Shown: positions 1 through 7,593, counted from the stretch's first letter. The stretch is 8,692 nucleotides of DNA from Candidatus Eiseniibacteriota bacterium (GCA_023132135.1 JAGLYR010000203.1:1-8692), one strand, 5' to 3'. The notes: a model not told the origin generated them from the sequence alone. A program made the numbers and translations.

Positions 1-2897
1 GCCAGCATGTGACCATGCTGCTGGGCGCCCAGGATGTTCCCGGCGCCCCTGATCTCGAGATCACGCATGGCTATCTTAAAGCCCGACCCCAGGTCGGTGA
101 ACTCCGTCAGGGTCTTGAGGCGCTTGCGTTGCTCATCGGTGAGGCGAAGCCGGCGGGGTACCAGGAGATATGCATAGGCCCTGTGCCTCGACCTTCCAAC
201 CCGGCCCCTGAGCTGGTAGAGCTGCGCCAGGCCCAGCTTGTCGGCCCGGTCTACAATCAGGGTGTTGACGTTGGGCATGTCCAGTCCGGACTCGATGATC
301 ATCGTGGAAACAAGAATGTCGTAGCGGCGATCGATGAATTCCCCCATGACCCGTTCGAGATCCCGCTCCTTCATCTGGCCATGCGCCACTGTGATCCGCG
401 CGTCGGGAACCAGATCGCTCACCAAGCGCGCCATGGCCTCTATGGAGCGCACGCGGTTGTGCATCACAAAGCACTGCCCGCCCCGGTCCATCTCGCGCCG
501 GATGGCGTTGGCAATCACCCGCTCATCGAAGGAGAGCACGTGGGTCTCCACCGGCACCCGGTCCCTGGGAGGCGTGTTGATGATGGAAACGTCGCGCGCG
601 CCGATCATAGACATGTAGAGCGTCCGCGGGATGGGGGTCGCTGTCATGGTCAGCACATCCACCAGTTCCCTGTACTGTTTCAGTCTCTCCTTGTGACGCA
701 CGCCGAAGCGGTGTTCCTCGTCAATCACCACCAGCCCCAGATCCCGGAATCCCACACCCTTCTGGAGCAGACGGTGGGTGCCAATCACGATGTCGACAGC
801 GCCCTGCCGGAGCTTCTCGACAACTCTCTCCTGCTCCCTGGGTGTCTTGAACCGGCTCAGGATATCGATCTGGACGGGATACTCGGCCATGCGCTCCCGG
901 AAGGTCACCAGGTGCTGTTGCGCCAGCACCGTTGTGGGAACCAGCACGGCCACCTGCTTGGAATCCATCACCGCTTTGAAAGCCGCCCGGATCGCCACCT
1001 CGGTCTTCCCGTAGCCCACGTCGCCGCAAACGAGGCGATCCATGGACCGGGTCGATTCCATGTCTGCCTTGACCTCTTCAACGGCGCTGTGCTGGTCCCG
1101 GGTTTCCTCGTAGACGAAGGCGGCCTCCATCTCCCCCTGCCACGGTGTGTCCAGACTGAAGGCGTGCCCCTTCCGGGCATCTCGGACAGCGTAAGTCCGG
1201 AGGAGCTCCCTGGCCACTTCCTGCGTTGCCTTCCGCACCTTGCTCTTGGTGCGCTCCCAGTTGCTTGAGCTGCCCAGGGTGTGCAGCGACGGTTTCGTAC
1301 CTTCCGGCGCAGCGTACCGTTCCAGCAGATCGATCTGCAGAACCGGGAGATAGAGCTTGCCCGCCTGGGCATATTCCAATTCGAGACATTCGGTGTCCCG
1401 GCCGTCGACACGGAGTCGTCTCGTTCCGACGTAGCGCCCGATCCCGTGATGGATGTGAATCACATGATCGCCGATTCTCAGGGCATCGGGAGTGCCCACC
1501 GAACCCTTACCCCTGTACTGGCGTAGCGCCCGCCGGCGGCGGTACCTCCCGAAAATCTCGTGATCCGTCAGGATCTGAAGGTGCGTTTCCCCGTGCGAGA
1601 ATCCGGCAACCAGCGATCCCACACCCAATTCGACTCCGTCGGCCGCTTCCCCCAGGATCTCTTCCAGACGCGCCCGCTGACCCTGGCTTCCACAAAGAAC
1701 GAACACGCTCTGGCGCTGGCGACTGAAACGCCTTAGCCGATTCGCGAGGAGTTCTAGGTTGCTGCCCAGCGCCTCTTGGGACATGGTACCCGACGCGATG
1801 GACTTCTCTTCCCCGTTCTCAGGGAGCCGGGAGAAACCCAGAGCGCCTCTCGCCATCAGTGTTTTCAACACGTGGAGCGGCTCGTGGAACGCCGTGCGAG
1901 GTTTCACCGCGAATCGCTTGCCTCTCTTCCGGCGGCCGTAGAGTTCCTCGACTTCCTCCCAGATCTCCCTGCCCTCCTGTTCCAGGTGGCGAGGTTCATC
2001 GAGAACAACCATGGCATCTTCTGGAACGTAATCGGAGATCCCGCCCGTCTTGTTGTAGAAAAGAGAGATGTACTGTTCGATGCCCGGGAAGAAGGTGCCC
2101 GCGGCAATTCGGACCCCGAGTTCGTCGAGATCGCTCTCATCGCCGGACGCCCACTTCCCGAGTTGCTCCTCGGCGAGAGACAGGTTTTCAGGAGACAGAA
2201 TGACCTCGCCGGCGGGAAGAACTCGAATCTCTTCCCGCTGGCGCAGCGATCTCTGGGTCTGGGGATCAAAATCCCGGAGCGACTCGATTTCGACTCCCAA
2301 CAGGTCGATGCGAACAGGGTACTCACTACCGGGCGAGTAGACATCGATAATCCCGCCCCGAATGCTGTAGCTCCCCTGGTATTCAACTCGAGAAACCCGT
2401 TCGTAGCCACCGGATGCCAGGTGCTCCCCGAATTCGCCGGGTTCGACTTCGTCACCAATCGTCAGCCGCCGGATGGCGGCTCCCAGAATACGGGCCGGAG
2501 GAAGCCGACGGGAGAGTGCACGAAGGCTGGTCACCACCACTGCCGCTTCCCGATCCAGCAGGGCAAGGAGAGCGGCAAGCCGCCTTTCCACAACGCGCAT
2601 GTCCGGGGAACAGGACTCGTAGGGCAGAATCTCCAAGTCCCGGAGATGGCGGACGTGGCACTCGCCCAGGAGAAAGGACAAATCGTCCACCGCCCGTTCC
2701 GAGTCCACCTCCGTGGGACAGACAAGCAGCGCAGTACCCTGGCATTTTCTCCACAGAGACGCGGTGAGAACGGTCTTGGCCGAGCCCGCCAGGCCCGAGA
2801 CCCGGACCCCGGTCTTCCTATTCTCTCTCTCAGCGACCACCGCTCGGAAGGCCGAGGATTCAGCGAAGAGCGATGTGATCTTCTCTCCGAGGTTCAT
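1..2897 (-). CDS. mfd: Mfd, transcription-repair coupling factor (C-terminus cut by window edge)
   Basis: Mfd is a DNA translocase that removes RNA polymerase stalled at lesions and recruits UvrA for nucleotide excision repair. I translated one uninterrupted minus-strand frame of 965 codons with no stop before base 1. The family is about 1,150 residues, so roughly the last 190 lie outside. Residues 1 to about 350 are the UvrB-like module, including YQGSYSIRGGIIDVY from residue 173 and a P-loop-like GLAGSAKT at 35-42. The RNA polymerase-interacting domain begins near DHVIHIHHGIGRY at 477 and runs past 528. The helicase core has Walker A GDVGYGKT (625-632), DEEH (726-729), MTATPIPRT (751-759) and QLRGRVGR (895-902). 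The RecG-like TRG motif follows (about 937-963). The ATG overlaps the stop of the upstream vWA gene as ATGA. A GAGGAG lies 12 nt upstream (2910-2915), rather far, so translational coupling is likely. Family assignment is very secure. Confidence 0.98.
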   Translation of the reverse strand, partial: MNLGEKITSLFAESSAFRAVVAERENRKTGVRVSGLAGSAKTVLTASLWRKCQGTALLVCPTEVDSERAVDDLSFLLGECHVRHLRDLEILPYESCSPDMRVVERRLAALLALLDREAAVVVTSLRALSRRLPPARILGAAIRRLTIGDEVEPGEFGEHLASGGYERVSRVEYQGSYSIRGGIIDVYSPGSEYPVRIDLLGVEIESLRDFDPQTQRSLRQREEIRVLPAGEVILSPENLSLAEEQLGKWASGDESDLDELGVRIAAGTFFPGIEQYISLFYNKTGGISDYVPEDAMVVLDEPRHLEQEGREIWEEVEELYGRRKRGKRFAVKPRTAFHEPLHVLKTLMARGALGFSRLPENGEEKSIASGTMSQEALGSNLELLANRLRRFSRQRQSVFVLCGSQGQRARLEEILGEAADGVELGVGSLVAGFSHGETHLQILTDHEIFGRYRRRRALRQYRGKGSVGTPDALRIGDHVIHIHHGIGRYVGTRRLRVDGRDTECLELEYAQAGKLYLPVLQIDLLERYAAPEGTKPSLHTLGSSSNWERTKSKVRKATQEVARELLRTYAVRDARKGHAFSLDTPWQGEMEAAFVYEETRDQHSAVEEVKADMESTRSMDRLVCGDVGYGKTEVAIRAAFKAVMDSKQVAVLVPTTVLAQQHLVTFRERMAEYPVQIDILSRFKTPREQERVVEKLRQGAVDIVIGTHRLLQKGVGFRDLGLVVIDEEHRFGVRHKERLKQYRELVDVLTMTATPIPRTLYMSMIGARDVSIINTPPRDRVPVETHVLSFDERVIANAIRREMDRGGQCFVMHNRVRSIEAMARLVSDLVPDARITVAHGQMKERDLERVMGEFIDRRYDILVSTMIIESGLDMPNVNTLIVDRADKLGLAQLYQLRGRVGRSRHRAYAYLLVPRRLRLTDEQRKRLKTLTEFTDLGSGFKIAMRDLEIRGAGNILGAQQHGHML

Positions 2898-5035
2898 CGA
2901 AACAGTTCTCTCCTCAACTTATCTGCGGAGTCCTTCTTCCTCCGCCCTCGAATCATCCACGTCTCCAGCGCCAGGAAACCAAAGGCCGCCCACAGAAACG
3001 CCGACCCCAACTCGCGTCCGTAACGAAGGGTGGTTACCTCGGTCTCAAGATCATCATCGGGCCCAATGAATTTCAGCCGGCCACCCGAGATCCGGGCCTC
3101 TGTCTCCTCCCGGTCAAGAACGTCCAGCGCCGACTCCGCCGTCTCCACATTGACAGCGAACCGTGCAACCTCCTCGTCCCCGCGCCGGAGAAGATGGATT
3201 CCCGGATATTCCAGATGATCCCAGCGTACCCTGGCCCGCCCCTCCACCATGTGGGGTTCAAGGAGAATCTCCTCCCCCGTGGGATCCACTCCTATCACAC
3301 CTCCCCGTCCCCCACTCAGCATCACGCCCGCCGAACCCCCTACCGGGTATGACTCTTCGCCCCAACCGGAACCGGAGGACAGGTACCGGACGGCCTCATG
3401 GAGAACAGGAACAAACCCTCCCGAGAGCGGAAGATCCGTCCATGCCGGGTCGGCCGAGGTGGCCAGGAAAAGCACCCTTCCCCGGCCACTCTGCCCCTCA
3501 ATCAGTGCGGGGCGGTGGTTGGAGAACTCCGCGAGCACCGACACGTCCTCACCAACCCTCGATGCCATGACCTTCCAGAAGTGAACGTCGTCCAGCAGAT
3601 TCTCTGCTTCGCCCCGGAGGGTCCGGAACATGGGGTGGCCGGCCCGCAGGAGACGGAACCGGAGAAACCCATTCCCGTCTACATTGCCCTCTGGACCCAG
3701 AAGGGTCAGATCCAGGAATTCGGGCAGCAGTGTTCGGTTGTAGAATCCAAGATCCAGGCCAGGCCCGGCCAGGATCAGAAGACCTCCACCCCGCCGGACG
3801 AACTGGCGAAGCAGATCCATCTGCACCGGCTCCAGCCGGGGCACGTCGGCAAGGATGACCACGGCTGCAGGGTCCAGCTCGCCGGAGGAGATCTCACCCG
3901 GCCGGACCAGCGATACGCGTATCCCCGCCGATCCCTCACCCTCAGGATCCAGGGCCACGCCCGCAAAGAACCCCGAGCTTCGCCCGCGCAGCACCGTTGA
4001 CCCACCACCCACCACCAGCACGCGCACAGACTCGGAACCCGACAGACCGAAATACCGGGTATCGTCCACCGGGATTGCATCCCCGGCAATCCGCACCACC
4101 CCGGCTACGGGACCTGTGGTTTGCTCCATCCTCAGAAGCACCGAAGCCGCGGCGCCCGCCTCCAGATCCACGAGAGATTGATCCTTCATCTCGCCGCCGC
4201 ACTCCAGCTCCACGAGCAACGACCTGCGGGGCTGATTCCCCAGGTTTCGGACGACAACCTGAAAGAGCCGATTGTCCGCTCCCACGCCCAGCGTTTCCAC
4301 AGCCTCCACTCGAACGACCGCGACATTCGCTTCCGGCAGATCTCCGACCCGCACCCAGTACAGAGTGACATCCTCAGCCAGGTTCACCCGGGATCCGTCC
4401 TTCCTTCCACCCCAACTTGCCTCCTGCGAGTCGGTGATGAAGTAGATTTCCTTGTTCAGGTTGTCCGACGTCTCGAGTCCCCGACCGGCCTCCTCGAGAG
4501 CAGCTACCGCCTCACCTTTGCCAGAGGATACCTCCAGGCTCTCGATCCGCCTGCCAACGAATCCCAGGTCCCTCACCGGGTCGGCAACCACCGGCCCGCT
4601 CGCCGACCCACTCGCCAGCAGCACGACTTCATCGCCGGGTTCGAGAAGCGAAAGCACTTCCTGCGCCCGCTGCTTCGCCAGATCGAACAGCGTTCCCGTC
4701 TCCATGCGCGCGGACATGCTGTAGCTGTGGTCCATCACGATACAGGCGGTCGTCCGCGCACGCCCTTCGCTCGCTCCCAGCAAGCCGCCTTTGAGGGCGG
4801 GGCGCGCCAGCGCGAGGCTCAGGAACACCAGCAGGAGAATCCGCACCACCAACAGCAGGATTTCCTGCATGCGGACCCGGCGCGTCCGCCGCGGTTGGAG
4901 CTGCGTTACGAACCTGAGCCAACCGAAGTCCACCTGCCGCGCGGGTCTCCGGTGGAGCAGATGAATGATTACCGGGAGAGCGGCCGCCGCCAGACCCGCA
5001 AGGAAGATGGAGTTGAGAAACGTCAGTCCCAGCAT
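2894..5035 (-). CDS. BatA-type membrane protein with vWA and glutamine amidotransferase-like domains
   Basis: This 713-residue protein begins with the BatA-type double-transmembrane region: helices at about 5-26 and 57-77, separated by a basic loop (HLLHRRPARQVDFGWL, then QPRRTRRVRMQE). A vWA domain follows (about 96-230) with a complete metal site, D102-x-S104-x-S106, plus a conserved-looking TDS at 201-203. Residues 240-330 look like an immunoglobulin-like (CARDB-type) module. Residues 392-545 resemble the class I glutamine amidotransferase-like fold of this family (VVILADVPRLEP, then RRGGGLLILAGPGLD), with no obvious catalytic Cys triad. A C-terminal helix (about 678-696) is followed by a basic tail. 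The topology is therefore a large domain, probably periplasmic, held by membrane segments at both ends. The ATG is 6 bp after the DUF58 stop, with a weak TAGGA upstream. It probably works with the neighbouring MoxR and DUF58 proteins; the substrate is unknown. Confidence 0.93.
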   Translation of the reverse strand: MLGLTFLNSIFLAGLAAAALPVIIHLLHRRPARQVDFGWLRFVTQLQPRRTRRVRMQEILLLVVRILLLVFLSLALARPALKGGLLGASEGRARTTACIVMDHSYSMSARMETGTLFDLAKQRAQEVLSLLEPGDEVVLLASGSASGPVVADPVRDLGFVGRRIESLEVSSGKGEAVAALEEAGRGLETSDNLNKEIYFITDSQEASWGGRKDGSRVNLAEDVTLYWVRVGDLPEANVAVVRVEAVETLGVGADNRLFQVVVRNLGNQPRRSLLVELECGGEMKDQSLVDLEAGAAASVLLRMEQTTGPVAGVVRIAGDAIPVDDTRYFGLSGSESVRVLVVGGGSTVLRGRSSGFFAGVALDPEGEGSAGIRVSLVRPGEISSGELDPAAVVILADVPRLEPVQMDLLRQFVRRGGGLLILAGPGLDLGFYNRTLLPEFLDLTLLGPEGNVDGNGFLRFRLLRAGHPMFRTLRGEAENLLDDVHFWKVMASRVGEDVSVLAEFSNHRPALIEGQSGRGRVLFLATSADPAWTDLPLSGGFVPVLHEAVRYLSSGSGWGEESYPVGGSAGVMLSGGRGGVIGVDPTGEEILLEPHMVEGRARVRWDHLEYPGIHLLRRGDEEVARFAVNVETAESALDVLDREETEARISGGRLKFIGPDDDLETEVTTLRYGRELGSAFLWAAFGFLALETWMIRGRRKKDSADKLRRELFR

Positions 5036-5041
5036 GGTGTC

Positions 5042-5953
5042 CTACCCCAATCGCTTGCGCTTATGCAGATAGTTGAACAGCAGGCTGTCGTAGGGGGTGC
5101 TCGTTTCTGTGGGCACGTAATCAATCAAACTCTCCCCGCAGCGGCGGCGGTACTCCAGGAGCCACTCGCGAATCGCCCCCTGGTACCGGTCTCTCACTCG
5201 CCATGGTTCGGTCAGGATTTCCTGGTGCGTCTCCAGATCCCGAAGAATGACTTCCCCCTCAAAGGGAAATCCCACCTCGCTGGGATCGAGAACATGAAAG
5301 ACCAGGACTTCATGCTTCCGGTGGCGGAAATGCCGGAGCCCGGAAAGTACCTTGCCGGAGTCATCCTGCAGATCCGAGATCAGAATGATGAGCCCGCGCC
5401 GCTGGATTCGCTCCGCCAAGTCATGAAGCGCTGCTCCCACATTCGTCCTCTCGCCCGCCTCCACCCGTCCCAGCTCTCCCAGCAACAGATGCAAATGCGA
5501 ACGGGTCGAGCGGGGAGCGATGAACCTGCGGATCTTCGTGTCGAAAGTCAGTAACCCGACCGAATCCTGCTGCTTGAGCATGAGGTAGCTCAGGCTGGCG
5601 GCCAGTACGCACCCGTATTCCAGCTTCGACATACCGCCCGAGCGATAGCCCATCGAGGCACTCGCGTCCAGTACTATGTAGGCGCGGAGGTTCGTTTCCT
5701 CCTCGAACTCCTTGATGAAAAACCGGTCTGTCTTCGCATAGACCTTCCAGTCGACATGCTTGATCGGATCGCCCGGCATGTACGCGCGATGCTCTGCGAA
5801 CTCCACGGAGAATCCCCGGTAGGGCCCCCGGTGCAGGCCCGCGATGAATCCCTCCACCACCAGCCGGGCCTTGAGTTCCATTGTGGCGAGCCGCGCGACA
5901 ACCGCAGGATCAAGGAAACGTTTTGTGTGTTGCTCTGCCAATCGACTACCCAA
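5042..5953 (-). CDS. DUF58 protein with vWA-like metal site
   Basis: This is a 303-residue soluble DUF58 protein, the usual partner of MoxR ATPases. The family signature R-x-Y-x-x-G-D-x-x-x-x-x-D-W is present as RAYMPGDPIKHVDW at 56-69. The following vWA-like part has a full metal-ion site: DASAS at 96-100, T170 in ERTNVG, and D194 in LISDLQDD. There is no signal peptide or membrane segment, so it is probably cytoplasmic. The start is TTG, overlapping the MoxR stop by 8 bp (TTGGGTAG). A second in-frame TTG at 5941-5939 (residue 5) is an alternative. The first in-frame ATG (residue 25) would remove the conserved FLDPAVVARL segment, so a TTG start is preferred. No clear Shine-Dalgarno precedes it, which fits translational coupling to MoxR. 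The family is certain; its exact role (probably a MoxR client or adaptor) is not established. Confidence 0.95.
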   Translation of the reverse strand: MGSRLAEQHTKRFLDPAVVARLATMELKARLVVEGFIAGLHRGPYRGFSVEFAEHRAYMPGDPIKHVDWKVYAKTDRFFIKEFEEETNLRAYIVLDASASMGYRSGGMSKLEYGCVLAASLSYLMLKQQDSVGLLTFDTKIRRFIAPRSTRSHLHLLLGELGRVEAGERTNVGAALHDLAERIQRRGLIILISDLQDDSGKVLSGLRHFRHRKHEVLVFHVLDPSEVGFPFEGEVILRDLETHQEILTEPWRVRDRYQGAIREWLLEYRRRCGESLIDYVPTETSTPYDSLLFNYLHKRKRLG

Positions 5954-6959
5954 CGGTTACGGGAACCGCTTCTGTCAATCTCGTCACGATCTCGGGTGCG
6001 GCGATCCCGTCGGCCTCTGCGTTAAAGGAAGTCACAAGCCGGTGACGAAGAACGGCCAGCGCCACCGCTTTTACATCATCGACCTCGGGAGTGAAGCGTC
6101 CATCCAGGACTGCTCGCGTCTTGGCGGCCAGGGTCAGATACTGGGACGCTCGCGGGCCCGCACCCCAGCTCACCCACTCTCGAATGAAATCCGGAGATCC
6201 GGGCTCACCAGGTCGGGACCAGCGAGCCAGCCTCACCGCGTAGTGGAGCACGTGATCGGAAACCGGCACTCTCCTCACCAGTCCCTGGAGATGGATGATA
6301 TCCTCCCCCGAAAGAACCTGGTCGAGCTGCGCTTCGTATGCACTCGTGGTGGACTCGACGATCCGTCCCTCTTCCTCTGCGCTGGGATAATCAACGTGCA
6401 CATTCAGCATGAACCGGTCGAGCTGCGCCTCGGGAAGCGGATAGGTCCCCTCCATTTCGATGGGATTCTGCGTCGCCAGCACAAAGAACGGTGGCTCCAG
6501 GCCATGCGTCTGCCCTCCAGCAGTCACTTCCCGCTCCTGCATGGCCTGGAGAAGAGCCGCCTGGGTTTTCGGCGGGGTCCGGTTGATCTCGTCCGCCAGA
6601 ATGATATTGGCGAAGACGGGTCCCCGAATGAACTTGAATCCCCGTCGGCCCGTCTCCGGATCGTCTTCAAGGATATCTGTCCCCGTGATGTCTGAAGGCA
6701 TGAGATCCGGCGTGAACTGGATCCGGCTGAAACGGAGATTCAGGATGCTGGCCAGCGTGCTGACCATCAGGGTCTTGGCCAGTCCCGGCACTCCCACCAG
6801 AAGACAGTGCCCGTTGCCGAGGAGGCCCATGAGCAACTGCTCAATGACGCCTTCCTGGCCCACAATGACCTTCCCCATTTCCGCCCGGATCCGGGCATGT
6901 GCCTCCCGGAGTTCCTTGATTCCAGCCAGATCCTGTTCGTGCGCTTCTGTTGCAGTCAA
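5946..6959 (-). CDS. MoxR-family AAA+ ATPase
   Basis: This 337-residue AAA+ ATPase is of full family length. Visible motifs are Walker A GVPGLAKT (56-63), Walker B ILADE (120-124), sensor 1 in LATQNP (161-166), a probable arginine finger in LDRFM (R182), and the sensor 2 region around GAGPRAS (266-272). The stretch EGTYPLPEAQLDRFML is typical of MoxR proteins. MoxR ATPases are thought to act as chaperone-like machines that mature or load metal-binding and vWA-containing partners, and the next two genes encode such vWA-type proteins. The start is TTG (6959-6957) with a good GGAGGG (6968-6973) 8 nt upstream. As the first gene after a 120-bp gap with a possible promoter, it probably opens the moxR-DUF58-BatA-mfd unit. 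It ends inside the DUF58 start (8-bp overlap). Confidence 0.96.
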   Translation of the reverse strand: MTATEAHEQDLAGIKELREAHARIRAEMGKVIVGQEGVIEQLLMGLLGNGHCLLVGVPGLAKTLMVSTLASILNLRFSRIQFTPDLMPSDITGTDILEDDPETGRRGFKFIRGPVFANIILADEINRTPPKTQAALLQAMQEREVTAGGQTHGLEPPFFVLATQNPIEMEGTYPLPEAQLDRFMLNVHVDYPSAEEEGRIVESTTSAYEAQLDQVLSGEDIIHLQGLVRRVPVSDHVLHYAVRLARWSRPGEPGSPDFIREWVSWGAGPRASQYLTLAAKTRAVLDGRFTPEVDDVKAVALAVLRHRLVTSFNAEADGIAAPEIVTRLTEAVPVTVG

Positions 6960-6967
6960 GACCTCTT

Positions 6968-6973
6968 CCCTCC
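6968..6973 (-). promoter_or_regulatory. Shine-Dalgarno of the MoxR gene
   Basis: On the minus strand GGAGGG lies 8 nt before the TTG at 6959-6957. This is close to optimal spacing and supports the non-ATG start. Confidence 0.7.
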
Positions 6974-6989
6974 GTCCACCGTCGTTCTC

Positions 6990-6998
6990 GGTGGATAA
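6990..6998 (-). promoter_or_regulatory. DnaA-box-like site (TTATCCACC)
   Basis: The minus strand reads TTATCCACC, one mismatch from the DnaA box TTATNCACA at the last position. It is part of a cluster with sites at 7059 and 7080. It also forms half of a short inverted repeat, GATAA-GTG-TTATC (6994-7006), whose other arm is a poorer box, TTATCTCCC (7002-7010). It lies 30 bp upstream of the MoxR start codon, so it could also be a repressor-type site near the 5' end of that transcript. Confidence 0.45.
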
Positions 6999-7016
6999 GT
7001 GTTATCTCCCGGCACC

Positions 7017-7046
7017 AAGATACAGGCATAACATGTTGTATCGCAA
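7017..7046 (-). promoter_or_regulatory. Possible sigma-70-type promoter for the MoxR operon
   Basis: On the minus strand TTGCGA (7046-7041, matching TTGACA at 4 of 6) is followed after 18 nt by TATCTT (7022-7017, matching TATAAT at 4 of 6). The predicted transcript would start near 7010, about 50 nt before the TTG start codon. The spacer contains the palindrome AACATGTT (7030-7037). The element sits between DnaA-box-like sites. It is a pattern match only and could be chance, but this is the sole gap in which the tightly packed downstream genes could acquire a promoter. Confidence 0.3.
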
Positions 7047-7058
7047 CCACTTCCAGCG

Positions 7059-7067
7059 TTATCCACA
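7059..7067 (+). promoter_or_regulatory. DnaA box, perfect consensus (TTATCCACA)
   Basis: The plus strand reads TTATCCACA, an exact match to the classic DnaA box. A second near-match in the same orientation begins exactly 21 bp later, about two helical turns, so both would face the same side of the DNA. It lies in the non-coding gap between the bactofilin and MoxR genes. Confidence 0.6.
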
Positions 7068-7079
7068 TATTACCCAGAG

Positions 7080-7088
7080 TTATCCACT
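7080..7088 (+). promoter_or_regulatory. DnaA-box-like site (TTATCCACT) overlapping the bactofilin stop codon
   Basis: The plus strand reads TTATCCACT, one mismatch from TTATNCACA. It is a direct repeat of the site at 7059: both read GTTATCCAC followed by A or T and then TA. It covers the TAA stop (7082-7080) and last codons of the bactofilin gene, so part of its sequence is also coding. Confidence 0.45.
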
Positions 7089-7484
7089 TACCTTCGTCTC
7101 TTCAGGAATTCGTGCCGCCTGGGGCGCGTCCCCGCTCTTGGCGGGATCCCCATTCATCCGGCAGCTCCCCTGAAAAAACACACCCTCGGCGATCACCAGG
7201 CTTGTGGTGGTAACGTCGCCCTCCATATGGCAGCCTGCTTCCAGTTCAACCCGTTTGGATGCCGATACGTTCCCGAAAACGCGGCCTCCAACGATCATCG
7301 ACTTGGCTTTGACATCCGCCCGCACGACTCCCGACTTCCCGACGACCAGCATTTCTGTCACCGTCAGATTCCCCTCAACCTCGCCATCGATCCGGATGGA
7401 CCCCTGGATTTCCGCCGTTCCCTTCAGGACCGATCCCTGCCCAATGACTGAGTTGATCATATCTTCCCTCGACTTCTCTTTCAT
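7080..7484 (-). CDS. Bactofilin (polymer-forming cytoskeletal protein)
   Basis: Bactofilins polymerise without nucleotide into filaments or membrane-associated sheets that position envelope enzymes. This 134-residue protein has the typical layout: a short polar N-terminus (1-12), a beta-helical core (about 13-108) and a disordered tail rich in Pro, Ala, Lys and Glu. The core shows the repeating glycine/valine pattern: GSVLKGTAEIQGSIRIDGEVEGNL, with later rungs VRADVKAKSMIVGGRVFGNV and VELEAGCHMEGDV. There is no signal peptide. The ATG has a strong purine-rich GAGGGAGG ending 4 nt upstream (7489-7496). The upstream gene, across 373 bp, encodes an M23 endopeptidase, a recurrent bactofilin partner. 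In Helicobacter (CcmA with Csd proteins) and in budding alphaproteobacteria (BacA with LmdC) such pairs control cell shape. A shape or local wall-remodelling role is inferred here. Confidence 0.95.
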   Translation of the reverse strand: MKEKSREDMINSVIGQGSVLKGTAEIQGSIRIDGEVEGNLTVTEMLVVGKSGVVRADVKAKSMIVGGRVFGNVSASKRVELEAGCHMEGDVTTTSLVIAEGVFFQGSCRMNGDPAKSGDAPQAARIPEETKVSG

Positions 7485-7593
7485 GCTCCCTCCCTCGTCT
7501 AGCCCGCATTTCTCACCAGCCTCTGTGCGCCGCCCTCACGGATCGCTGCAGTAACATCGGTTTGGCCACCGTGTCGGGGTCGAAGGTTCGGAA

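Noticed and set aside
9-1268. Long plus-strand open frame (419 codons) opposite Mfd
   Set aside because: Its translation has no recognisable domain and is rich in Pro, His and Gly. The minus strand of the same DNA gives textbook Mfd helicase motifs without interruption.
1-2897. Possible broken or frameshifted mfd, because only short complete minus-strand frames end within this stretch
   Set aside because: Codon-by-codon translation from 2897 to the window edge is uninterrupted. The gene is merely cut by the window boundary.
1776-3023. Plus-strand open frame of 415 codons
   Set aside because: It is antisense to the N-terminal half of Mfd and the end of the BatA-type gene. Its composition is that of a codon shadow in GC-rich DNA.
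4121-5554. Plus-strand open frame of 477 codons
   Set aside because: It is antisense to the BatA-type and DUF58 genes, low in hydrophobic periodicity, with no motif. It also runs across the boundary of two clear minus-strand genes.
7030-7037. AACATGTT palindrome as an operator
   Set aside because: It is only 8 bp, the flanks do not extend the symmetry, and it occurs once, so it is too short to call as a regulator site by itself.
7204-7554. Small plus-strand gene running from the bactofilin region into the intergenic gap
   Set aside because: It is antisense to the clearly beta-helical bactofilin frame for most of its length and has no ribosome binding site or recognisable product.
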